From Crocodylus rhombifer (lineage: Eukaryota; Chordata; Crocodylia; Crocodylidae): a stretch of DNA of 64,000 nucleotides. Position 1 is the first letter of the stretch, and the number at the start of each line of letters is the position of its first letter. The stretch covers positions 193,972 to 257,971 of the forward strand of contig JAVSML010001078.1 of the NCBI GenBank assembly GCA_038503035.1. Reading direction: 5' to 3'. Made by a program: the position numbers and the translations under genes. Positions 55,241-64,000 of the stretch are shown here, piece by piece. Below the pieces are notes generated by a model, which saw nothing but the letters and a program-made list of their open reading frames with translations, was not told the origin of the DNA and did no database searches.

Positions 55241-55748
55241 AGTTTTCTCCAGTTTTGGGCCCCCACTACAGAAAGGATGTGGACACATTGGAGAGAGTCC
55301 AGTGAAGGGCAATGAAAATGGTTGTGGGGCTGGAGGACAGGACTGGTGAGGGGAGGATGAGGGAAATGGGCTGATCTAGTTTAGAGAAGAGAAGACCAAG
55401 GGGGATTGAATAGCAGCCGTCACCTCCCTGCAGGGGGGCTGCAAAGAGGATGGAGCTGGGCTGTCCTCGGTGGGGGCAGATGACAGGACAAGGAGCAATG
55501 GGCTAAAGTTGCAGCAAGGGAAGGTGAGGTTAGATATTGGGGGGGGACCTTCTCACTAGGTGGGTAGTAAAATACTGGAACAGGTTGCCCAGAGAGGTGG
55601 TGGAGTCTCCATCCTTGGAGGTGTTTAAGACCCAGGCAGACAAAGCCTTGTCTGGGATGATGTAGTTGGGGCTGGTCCTTCTTTGAGCAGGAGGTTGGAC
55701 TAGATGTGACTTCCTGAGGTCCCTTCAACCTTCATTTTCTATGATTCT
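55241..55748 (+). mobile_element. CR1 LINE 3' fragment
   Basis: Begins 'gttttgggcccccactacag' in ORF2, then 'ggacacattggagagagtcc', 'gatgacaggacaaggagcaatggg', and tail 'gacttcctgaggtcccttcaacc' with 'tctatgattcta'. It has a G-run (55550-55557) where others have 'ggaaaaa'. Confidence 0.92.
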
Positions 55749-56600
55749 AAGCCATTTTTAGGTTTTCTTACCAATCAGCTTTTCCAACCTTACCTATATA
55801 CTGTCCAGAAAAAGATAGGGCGGGGGTGAGATTCTTAAACCCCTGAAACACAATGAAGAGTCTTCCTTCAAGGGGAAGAAAACAGGGCTTTTTTTAATCT
55901 CTCCAGCAAAATGTTAGTTTTTTTGTTTCACTGGAAAGACTGAGTTTGGAAGCATGTTTCTGATCAACTCCTAACAATAGTCATGTTTAGAGTTTTCAGA
56001 TTGATTGCCACAAACAGAGCTACGTTTTGTTGTATTGACATGGCAGATCTGGAGCCAGCTCCCTGGCTCTACTGTAGGCTTCTTGTGTGATGACCACTAA
56101 GTGCAATGCTAGCAACCTCCAAGCAACCTCCAAGCATGCCATCCTCCTTCCACTCCACAAGTGAGAGGATTTTTAAAAAATAACTGAATGAAGTGGGCAG
56201 GAGAGCTATTTGGGGAAAAAATGGTGATAATTTTGCAAGGGGAATAGGTAGTCTTTTCAAACCTTGTTTCCACTTTTTTATGAAAAAGTAAAAGAAAGGC
56301 TACAAAACTGATTCTCAGCGGAAAAATTGTAAACATGTTTATGTTTTGTTTTCTGCTTTTTCATTGAAAAAACCAAATCCTGGAATGTTTTGGGTTGAAA
56401 TTGCTTTCACTGAAACATTTTTTCCCAGCAAAAAATGACTGTTGCAACTGGCTGTACTGAGCACAAGCAGGTTAGACCTTCCCATTGGCTTTGCCAAGGA
56501 GAAGTCTTGAAAGTGTGGTGAAACCAGACTCTTTGTGACGCTTTGTTCTTGTCTCCTGGCTGAACCCTATACGTGTTTACAAAACTGCTACTGCATATTT
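55749..56600. other. Single-copy and AT-rich decayed DNA
   Basis: A 9-base duplication ('caacctccaagcaacctccaagc') lies at 56115. 56200-56450 has GAAA/TTTC-rich text that could be an old repeat. Confidence 0.3.
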
Positions 56601-57515
56601 GCATAGGGTGGGGGTAGAAGAAAGTTTTGGAAGATTCATTAATGATCTGGAGGATAGGACCGAGTGCACACTTAGCAAATTTGCTGTTGACACCAAGCTG
56701 GGTGGAGCTGCAGGCACTCTGGAGAGTAGGGCTAGGATTCAGAACAATCTTGAAAACCTGGAGAAATTGGTCCCAAATTGATGATGAAACTCAATAAGGA
56801 GAAATGCAAAGTCCTGCACTTGGGACAGAACAGTCATGTGCACAAATACAGACTGGGGCATGATTGGCTCGGCAGCAGGCCTGCAGACTACAATGAGGGG
56901 GTTACAGCTGAATGAGAGCCAATAGTGTGCTTTTGTTGCAAATGAGGCCAATAGGAAAATCACTTGCAAATCAAAGGAAGTGATGATTTTCCTCTATTTG
57001 GCACTAGTGAGGTCTCACCTGGAGTCCTGCTTCCAGTTTAGGGCCCCTCGTTTTAGAAAAGATGTGGACAGGTTGGAGAGAGTCCAGAGGAGAGCCACAA
57101 AAATTATTAGAGTCCTGGGAAACATGACTTACAGGGAAGGGCTGAAAGAATTAGGACTGTTTAGTCTGGAAAAGACGAGGCTGATGACTGGCTTCAAATA
57201 CCTGAAGGGTGGTTATAAAGAGAATGGAGATAGACTAATTTCTTTGGTCACAGGGGACAGGACTTGGAGCAGTGGTCTCAAATTGCATCAGGGGAAATTT
57301 AGGTTGGAGATTAGGAATGATGTTCTCACCATGAAGGTGTTCAAACATTAGAACAGGCTCCGGAGGGAAGATGAGGAATCTCCATGTCTGGAAATATTTA
57401 AAAGCAGGTTGAACAAATGCGTGATAGGGTGGTTCAGTCAGAGGTGACCTTGCCTTGAGCAGGGGGAACTGGACTAGATGTGACCACCTGAGTCCTTCCC
57501 AGCCTTATTCCTCTG
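56601..57515 (+). mobile_element. CR1 LINE with ORF2 C-terminal half
   Basis: A plus-orientation copy of about 0.9 kb. The reverse transcriptase palm 'FINDLEDRTECTLSKFAVD' at 56630-56695 has AVD where FADD is expected. 56980-57351 stays open through the thumb and C-terminal region ('ERVQRRATKIIRVLGNMTY', 'GLKLHQGKFRLEIRN'). The tail reads 'gaactggactagatgtgacc' and 'cctgagtccttcccagcc'. Stops between the two parts make it inactive. Confidence 0.9.
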
Positions 57516-57524
57516 TAGGTCTTT

Positions 57525-57720
57525 GTAGTGCATCTACACGTTCATTAATGCACTTTTGCTAATGCGCATTAAATTTAGTACCTCCATTGTGATGTACTAG
57601 AAAAAGGCACATTAGCCTATTTTAATGGGCATTAGCAAAGGCACACTTCTCTGTAATGCTTTAATGCATATTCAAATAGGCTAATGCACATTAAAGTGCA
57701 TGTGTAGACATGCCCTTTGT
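57525..57720. mobile_element. Palindromic MITE, CATTAA type
   Basis: The ends are 'tgcatctacacgttcattaa' and 'gcatgtgtagacatgccc'. Units 'taatgcgcattaaat', 'ttaatgggcattagc' and 'taatgcacattaaag' occur inside. It is about 195 bp, between the compact and long forms, and follows a CR1 tail directly. Confidence 0.75.
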
Positions 57721-57992
57721 CTATAGAGGCAAACCGACTGGATTTTAGCTCAACCCAGAGGCTCATTTTGATGCAGAAGAACCATGGCCCAGCTCCACAC
57801 AGCTAGTTAAGTATCCACCTCCTACTGAAATTCATGGGAGCCTCCTCTATGACAGCTAATCCATTTGTGAACTTGGGTCCAGATTTGATCCCTACAGAGG
57901 CTGAGTCGGTTGCTTTTGCACTGCTGAAGTTTCCAAATCTCTTCCAGCTTCTTGCGGGTCTAACACATGTGAAATGCCAGTAGGTACTAGGG

Positions 57993-58553
57993 GTTTGGGC
58001 TGTGCAAGGCTTTGGACACGGCTGTGGATCCGGAGAAGCTCCAGATGCTTCGGGGTCCGAAGCAGCACGTCCGGGTCACAGCGCTGCCTCGTTTGGCCAT
58101 ACGGTATAATGGGGAAACAATAAAACATCTAGAACTTTGTTGATTTTTGTTTGATTTGGATGAAATTTTCAGGGATGGTAGCCTCTGCTAAGAGCATGAA
58201 GCCTGCCATGTTTCAAGAAGATCGGTGCAGGAGTTTTGGGGGAACGGCAGGTACAGTTCCCCCCACATCCCTGCACTGATCTTCTTGAAACTTGGCAGGT
58301 TTCATGCTCTCAGCGGAGGCTCCCCTCCCTGCAAGTTTCATCCAAATTGGACAAGAAACAATACAGTTATAATATGTCACTGATTCCCTCATTATACCCT
58401 CTGGCCAGATCTCCAAGGCGGCTCCAAAACTTTGGAGCCTCTTTGGCCGGATCAAGACGGAAACCCGGTCCGGAGCGCCAGATTGGATCACCACCATCCA
58501 AAGCGGCCGGATCCAAAGCCAAATCAGATCACTGCCGACTTGCACAGGCCTCG
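57993..58553. repeat. 550-bp palindrome
   Basis: The left arm (about 57997-58247) and the right arm (about 58256-58550) are inverted copies. 'atgtttcaagaagatcggtg' pairs with 'cactgatcttcttgaaact', 'gatttggatgaaatttt' with 'caagtttcatccaaattgg', and 'ggctgtgcaaggctttgg' with 'cttgcacaggcc'. The centre is 'gggggaacggcaggtacagttccccc'. CpGs are frequent in the outer arms. The pattern is that of a foldback transposon or a long MITE. No coding frame spans it. Confidence 0.8.
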
Positions 58554-59170
58554 TAGCTGTGATCGCTTATCTTTTTGAGGGATATCAGGAGGAGGGAAGG
58601 CCATGGGATGGGTTTTAGACCCTGTCTTGAGTTTCTGAATTAGCACGGATGCTTTCCTTTGGCATTCAGTTCCTTGTCCCTGTGCTCACCCTCTCCCTAC
58701 CTGCACTAGCCTCACATTTCTCTGCACAAATCATTCCTGTTCTGGCCTATTATTCCCACAACAGCTCTATTCTCTGATAAAGAAACCTCTTCACACATCC
58801 TCTTGCTTTGTCCCTGATCTGATTCTCCCACTTTTGAAAGCAACCCTGCTTTCCCAGGTGGCTGTCCAGGGATGTGTACCTCCCAGATGGATAGCTTTGA
58901 TATCATTTTCCCTCTTAGCTATCTACAGCTGTAGGCTCAGCACGACTGGCACATGTTGTGGGCTGGGCTGAGATAAATCTCAAAGATATTCACTCGCTTG
59001 TGCTGGGACCCACTTCTTCTGCCTCATTCAAGATCCCAAAGATGCAAATGCTTTTAGCAAGGGAGGATGCAGGTACCATCCCTGCCCATTGCTTACAAGG
59101 CTTTCCCCTGCCAGGAAGCATCTGGGGGCTTGCTCTCCAGGTGAGGCAGCAGGTCTCCCAGATGGGAAAG
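58554..59170. other. Single-copy DNA
   Basis: Nothing recognised. Confidence 0.3.
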
Positions 59171-59872
59171 TATAGCATCAGAGAAAATGAGGGTTGGATG
59201 GGACCGTAGGAGGTCACATCTAGTCCAACCCCCTGCTCCAAGCAGGACCAGCCCCAACTACATCATCCCAGACAAGGCTTTGTCTACCTGGGTCTTAAAC
59301 ACCTTCGAGGATGAAGACTGCACCACCTCTCTGGGGACCCTGTTCCAGTGCTTTGCCACCCTTCTGGTGAGGTGGTTTTTCCTAATATCCAACCTCAACT
59401 TCCCTTGCTGCAACTTGAGCCCATTGCTCCTTGTCCTGTCGTCTGCCCCCACTGAGACCAGCCCAGCTCCGTCCTCTTTGCAGCCCCCGGCAGGGAGGTG
59501 GAGGCTGCTATTCAATCCCCCTCGGTCTTCTCTTCTGCAGACTCAATCAGCCCATTTCCCTCAGCCTCTCCTCACCAGTCCTGTCTCCCAGCCCCACAAC
59601 CATTTTTGTTGCCCTCCGCTGGACTCTTTCCAATATGTCCACATCCTTTCTGTCGTGGGGGCCCACAGCTGGACAAGGGGCTCCAGCCTTCTTGGCATAA
59701 GGGCACACTGCTGGCTCCTGTTCAGCTCCTTGTCCCCTGTCCCCACCCTCCCCCCAGGTCCTTTCCTGCAGAGCGGCTGCCCAGCCCATCCCCCCCAGCC
59801 TGCCCCGGTGCAGGGGATCGCTTCCTCCTCAGTGCAGGACTTTGCACTTGTCCTTGTTGAACCTCAGGAGTA
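59171..59872 (-). mobile_element. CR1 LINE 3' fragment with ORF2 C-terminus
   Basis: From 'agcatcagagaaaatgagg' through the tail, 'cttcccttgctgcaacttga', 'gttgccctccgctggac' and 'caggggatcgcttcctcctc'. It lacks the ~100-base portion around 46200-46300 that the 45698 copy has, so it has a small internal deletion (near 59680). Confidence 0.9.
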
Positions 59873-60965
59873 ATTAGACATTGCAGGTTTTGCAGAACAG
59901 AAGCCACAGAGACAAGCATCAGCAACACAGGACACAACAGGCCTGACCTCCTTGCGTCTCCTGGACTGTGCACTACACCACACAAGGCACGGACAGCGAG
60001 GTCAATAATGAACCTGAGCATGTTGCATGCCTGAGGCTGGCGTGACCAGGACCTCAGATGTTTTAAGCCCTATTCTTTTGCTGGGTTGTGAACTACATGG
60101 ACCTCATGATGCCACTTGCACAGAAATGCAAATCCAGAGTTGGCTCGAGCTCAGCGCTGAGCTGGAATCAGTGTGGACACTTTACAGGATTTGACAGTGT
60201 CCATGGCAAGCCCGCGGCAGACTCAGCATCCATCAAATACTTTGTCATCTGAAAATCCTGACGTGCGTTTTGCTACGGTACAAGCAGCTCCCTCTGGTTT
60301 TGCTGCATGCCTGCATGTCCTGGGACAACCAGAGACCCAGGGTGGATTTGAGGGGTGGGTGGCATTTAGCAAATGCATGTGGAGTGGAAGCCAAGCAGAA
60401 AGCCCAATGCCACGGGCTGTCTCCAAGACGAAAGAGCTTTTCCAGATGTGCTCCTTTGGACGGCGAACTCACCTGGCTGTCACAAACAGATCCAGTTGAG
60501 CAGGGAGCCAGGGCTAATGAGAAGACCACGCGAGCTGCCAGCTGGGGCCGGATCTGTTCCCATGGTCACCAGAAGTTTACGGGACAACGCAAAAGGCAAA
60601 CTTTTTTGCAAGAGGCTGAGAACAGGAAGCAAGTGGATTGGGGTGGGGGGAGAGGTGGCAGCCAGCAATGTCATTTTTTTTTGTTTTTTTAATGAAGCCA
60701 ATCCATAAAATAACAGCTTGAACAGTTGAAACCAGATCCCATTCTTTTGGGACAGCAGCACCTTCAAGGGAAATGACCCACATCTGGATGTGGTGGTGGG
60801 GACAGATAAGGTGGCACTTTATTTTTAAGACGGGGTATGGAGATCCCAGCCGATGTCCATGAGACACTTGCACTCCCATACTCTGGCTCTCGTCAGGGGC
60901 TTTTAGAGGCTTTGATATGCTTTGCAGATGGTTACAGCATCCTGACACAGCAGAGAAAGCAGGAC
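59873..60965. other. Single-copy DNA
   Basis: The minus-strand frame at 59722-60021 begins MLRFIIDLAVRAL and has a hydrophobic run, but runs into the CR1 and is judged accidental. The remainder shows nothing. Confidence 0.3.
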
Positions 60966-61095
60966 CCCTCCCCCCCTCGGCTCAAACATGGGGAAACTGA
61001 GGCAGAGAGCAAGGCACTATGAGATGGCAGCAGAACCCACGTTCTCCAGAAATATGGTTTAATGCCTAGGCTCAGCTCTTGCCCGCTGTGTGAGC
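60966..61095 (+). mobile_element. MIR-like SINE fragment
   Basis: 'catggggaaactgaggcaga' is the MIR core. 'gcagcagaacccacgttctcc' matches its 3' half. Confidence 0.6.
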
Positions 61096-61295
61096 CTGCA
61101 ATAAATGCCTTGTCAAATCTCACGCCACCCAGCTACTGACCCTCGCAGGTACTGTCCTTGCACGTCATTCACCTCCTGAGACCGGGTCACGCTCACGCTA
61201 GAGGAAAAATACCAACTCGAGCTCCACAGGTTCAGGTGGGAGATCGAAGATCGCATTTGGACCCTGGCCAGCAGTTTTACATCATCTCGTTAAGG

Positions 61296-61452
61296 AAGGG
61301 TGGAGCAGTCTCCATCCTTGGAGGTGTTGAAGACCCAACTAGACAAAGCCCTGGCTGGGATGCTGTACTTGGGGCTGGTCCTGCTTGGAGCAGGGGGCTG
61401 GACTAGATGTGACCCCCTGAGCTCCCTTCAACCCTCATTTTCTATTGTGCTA
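61296..61452 (+). mobile_element. CR1 LINE 3' tail
   Basis: 'ggagcagtctccatccttgg', 'agggggctggactagatgtg', and the end 'cattttctattgtgc' mark the tail. Text is close to the 53618 copy. Confidence 0.9.
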
Positions 61453-61575
61453 TGCATTAAAATATTAGCAGGAACACTCCAGCTGGCCTAAGGGGCTTAG
61501 GTACCTACCTCCCAATGAATTTCAAGGAAGGCTAAACATCTAAGTCCCTTAAGCTCCTTTATGTACACCAGGCTA

Positions 61576-61768
61576 GGACTCACAGACAATTTGGGTAGGA
61601 AGGGACCTCAGGAGGTCACATCGAGTCCAACCCCCTGCTCCAAGCAGCACCAGCCCCAACTGCATCATCCCAGCCAGGGCTTTGTCCAGCTGGGCCTTAA
61701 ACACCTCCGAGGATGGAGATCCACCACCTCCCTGGGGAGCCTGTTTTGGAGTTTTACTCTGCTTAGGG
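61576..61768 (-). mobile_element. CR1 LINE 3' tail
   Basis: 'gggtaggaagggacctcagg', 'ccccaactgcatcatccc' and 'cctgttttggagttttac' mark it. It lies 125 bases from the plus-strand tail at 61296, giving two tails that face each other. Confidence 0.85.
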
Positions 61769-62776
61769 CACAGACAATCCTTAAAGGCAGCACACCTCAT
61801 CCAAAAGCCCCAGAGAGACTCGAGCATCCAAGTTTCACATGGCGATGGGCAGGGAAACGGCTGCTTCTGCCTGACACTGATTAAAAAACGCCCCCTCAGT
61901 GCATTCATGGCACAGACTCGATCCCACCCCAGCGCCTCTTGCACCTTACCAGAGCCTTTGGGCTTGTGGCTTTACGGTGCGGATTCTTTGGGAAAGTTTC
62001 TCACACCCTGTGTCCCCACATGAAATGCAAAAATACCTTGCAATGCACTTGCCAGTGAGTTTTACCTCAAGTGCAAGTCAGTAGCTGCTTTTGCTTTGGG
62101 ATTTTTTTTTTTCCCTTAGAAGAAAAAAGAAAGTGATGTTGGGAGGGAGGAGGGGGTGCTTTAATTTAAAAAAAAAAAAATTAAATTCAAAGCTAGGATT
62201 CCAGGCGCTGGTTTTAATTTCAGAGGGAGAAAAGCATCCAAAATCACTAACAGGGTTTTTTCCAGGCTTGTAACGTCAAGTGACCCTCAGTGATTGATCT
62301 GCTTTTTGAACAGGCTTCTTGGGGCTGGTAGAGCGGGCAGCAACGTCCCCATCCCAACCCTGGCGCTGCCGCTCCCATCAGCCGCCGCCGATGTGAGACG
62401 CTCGTTCCCCGTGGATTTCACCTGGTCCCTTTCGCCTGCCTCGAAATGTCCATTTCTACTTTGAAATGATCGAGGCGGGAGTTGCAAACAAAGGAACCAA
62501 AACCTTTGCCTCCGAGTTTCCCCCCTGAGCCTCGGGAGACTTCGGATCTAGGAAGAAAACGTTTCGGCTTTGGGTCCTTGTCTAAAATTAACATCGTCAA
62601 AATCGCTCGCAGGGTTGGAGACTTCAAACGCCTCCAGGCTTCTCATCCAAGGGAGACATTTTTAAGCATGATTATTCTGTTTTTTCGTTTCACCATTTTT
62701 TTTTAATGGCTTGCAGCCAAGGCACCTTCCTGCCAGCAGCTGAACGAGGTCTGACTCAGATATTGTGTGCAGATCT
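61769..62776. other. Single-copy DNA
   Basis: Poly-T and poly-A runs lie at 62103 and 62168. A CpG-moderate part lies at 62330-62600. No gene recognised. Confidence 0.3.
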
Positions 62777-63500
62777 GACCCCCCAGAAAGGTGTAGTCGG
62801 ATTAGAAATGGTACAGGGGAAGGTGGCCAGGGGTATGGAGTAGCTGCTATACTCAGAAAGCTTTAAAAGGCTGGGCCTCCAGTTTGGAAAGAAGACGGCT
62901 GGGGACGGATCTGGTTGATGGCTACGAGAGCGCGAAGGGTGTGCACAGAGTGAATTAATGCCAACCCCTCTGAACAAAGGGAGAAGCTAGAGGGGTTCTC
63001 CATGTGCCCAGAGCTTGTCTTTACCATGGCACTGACCATCTTTGAGGAAGTGGGACATGTGTGCAGCCCATGGACCCAACTTCCCCGGCACACCCCAGCC
63101 CCAGCAGCTCCCATCAAGAGTGGGCTGGGCCTGTTATTCATTCATTCACCAAGGCCCAGAATACAAGAATGAGGCAGCACCCACTGAAATGAGCAAGAAA
63201 CAGGTTGAAAACTAACAAGAGAAAGTCCCCTTTTTTTTAGGCAACATCGTTAACTTGTGGAACTCATTGCCACAGGAGGTGGTAGCAGCATAGAAGGGAC
63301 TCGCCAAATTCATGATTGATCTATTAATAGCTATTCAACAGGACAGTCAAAGGTGTGTCCTCTGATGTCCCTAAATCAACAACGGTGGAAGCCAGGGGCG
63401 GTCACGAATAGGGGCTAGATCACTCCAGATATTATACCCTCTAAAACAGCCGCTTCTGCTACTGTCACAGCCAGGACACCGGGCTTGATGACAGAGCACT
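62777..63500 (+). mobile_element. Old CR1 3' part
   Basis: 'gaaatggtacaggggaaggtgg', 'ctttaaaaggctgggcctcc', 'ggaactcattgccacaggagg' and 'gcggtcacgaataggggctag' follow the order of old reptile CR1 3' parts, through to 'ccaggacaccgggcttgatg'. The 63000-63190 portion is diverged. Non-coding now. Confidence 0.7.
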
Positions 63501-64000
63501 GATCTACCCCAATATTGCACATCTTAAGTTGACATTTATTCAGGGAGTTTTCATCCATAAAGGCAAAGAATTGAGTTTCTTTGATGTTTCCTTAGAGATG
63601 AGAGGACTTTGAGAGTGGGAGGGTTGATTCAGCAGCACAGGGCTGGAAAGGAAAGGGGGGACGAATGTTAACGTAGAGACGAGCACGACGGGCTCTCCTG
63701 AATATTCCCAGGTTCCCTGTTACGTTAGTGCAGCGCTGTTAGAAACATGGCTATACCCGCTCTTTCCACCAGCGGTATGAGGAAATGGCAGAGAATTAAG
63801 TCTTTCAGGTGGATTTCCTGCTCGCAGCCCATTGACAAGCCTGGGGAGATGTTGATCAATGTGAGCTTAACTGAATCAAAAACTTGGCCGTGGTCATAGG
63901 CTTTGTGGGAACAACGTGTGAGTTTGCGGTGCCGGAGCATGGATGAGAGCTCAGAACGAAAGATCTGCTTGGGTTATGGTACAAAATTGATGCATTGGTC
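63501..64000. other. Single-copy DNA
   Basis: Nothing recognised up to the window end. Confidence 0.3.

Noticed and set aside
59722..60021. Possible short secreted or membrane peptide MLRFIIDLAVRAL...
   Set aside because: The frame runs out of unique DNA into the CR1 at 59872, and no splice donor was convincing.
1..64000. CRISPR arrays, bacterial operons, phage genes or toxin genes
   Set aside because: No regularly spaced repeats with unique spacers and no prokaryotic gene organisation were seen. The palindromic MITE units are irregularly spaced and eukaryotic in context.

Overview
This window is vertebrate nuclear DNA with no bacterial-type genes. I found no intact cellular protein-coding gene in it. 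Its repeat content points to an archosaurian reptile, most likely a crocodilian. It has dense CR1 (chicken-repeat 1) LINE copies of several ages, old MIR-type SINEs, and many small palindromic DNA elements ending in (T)CTACAC, which resemble the MITE-like repeats reported from crocodilian genomes. The species call is an inference from repeat style and was not tested against a database. One assembly gap of 10 Ns lies at 19856-19865.

Layout. At 1-9.2 kb there are CR1 3' fragments, one of them split by a MITE, a hAT-like MITE with matching 8-bp flanks, a palindrome centred on a CTAT microsatellite, a CA-rich tract and a 140-bp hairpin. At 9.6-25.3 kb, CR1 tails and MIRs are scattered in single-copy DNA; one CR1 (15.5-17.8 kb) is interrupted by a probable solo LTR, and a foldback repeat surrounds the assembly gap. 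At 25.3-29.3 kb lies the longest CR1 copy, on the minus strand, with a decayed ORF1 (coiled coil plus SGNH esterase) and ORF2 (endonuclease plus reverse transcriptase). At 29.6-30.7 kb are CATTAA-type MITEs. At 33.3-34.8 kb is a sister CR1 with a clean internal deletion. At 35.0-36.2 kb there is a CpG-dense stretch with CCAAT and TATA-like words and a tRNA-Trp-like relic; this is the only place that resembles a cellular promoter or 5' exon. At 37.5-48 kb are CR1 tails, MIRs and MITEs, including a third MITE type at 40.9 kb. At 48.3-50.05 kb is a minus-strand stretch that reads as a decayed single-exon protein gene. At 51.6-53.8 kb a minus-strand CR1 sits inside a plus-strand CR1. At 55.2-64 kb are further CR1 copies, a MITE and a 550-bp near-perfect palindrome.

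Functionally the window looks like intergenic or intronic DNA shaped by mobile elements. The autonomous parts (CR1 ORF1 and ORF2) are all broken, and the MITEs carry no transposase. I did not find a novel gene system. The most unusual structure is the family of small elements with shared TCTACAC ends whose interiors are studded with one of two 14-bp palindromes, TTACTG-NN-CAGTAA or TTAATG-NN-CATTAA. Long open frames antisense to CR1 or inside simple repeats were rejected as genes. All repeat boundaries are read by eye and are approximate to about 10-30 bases.
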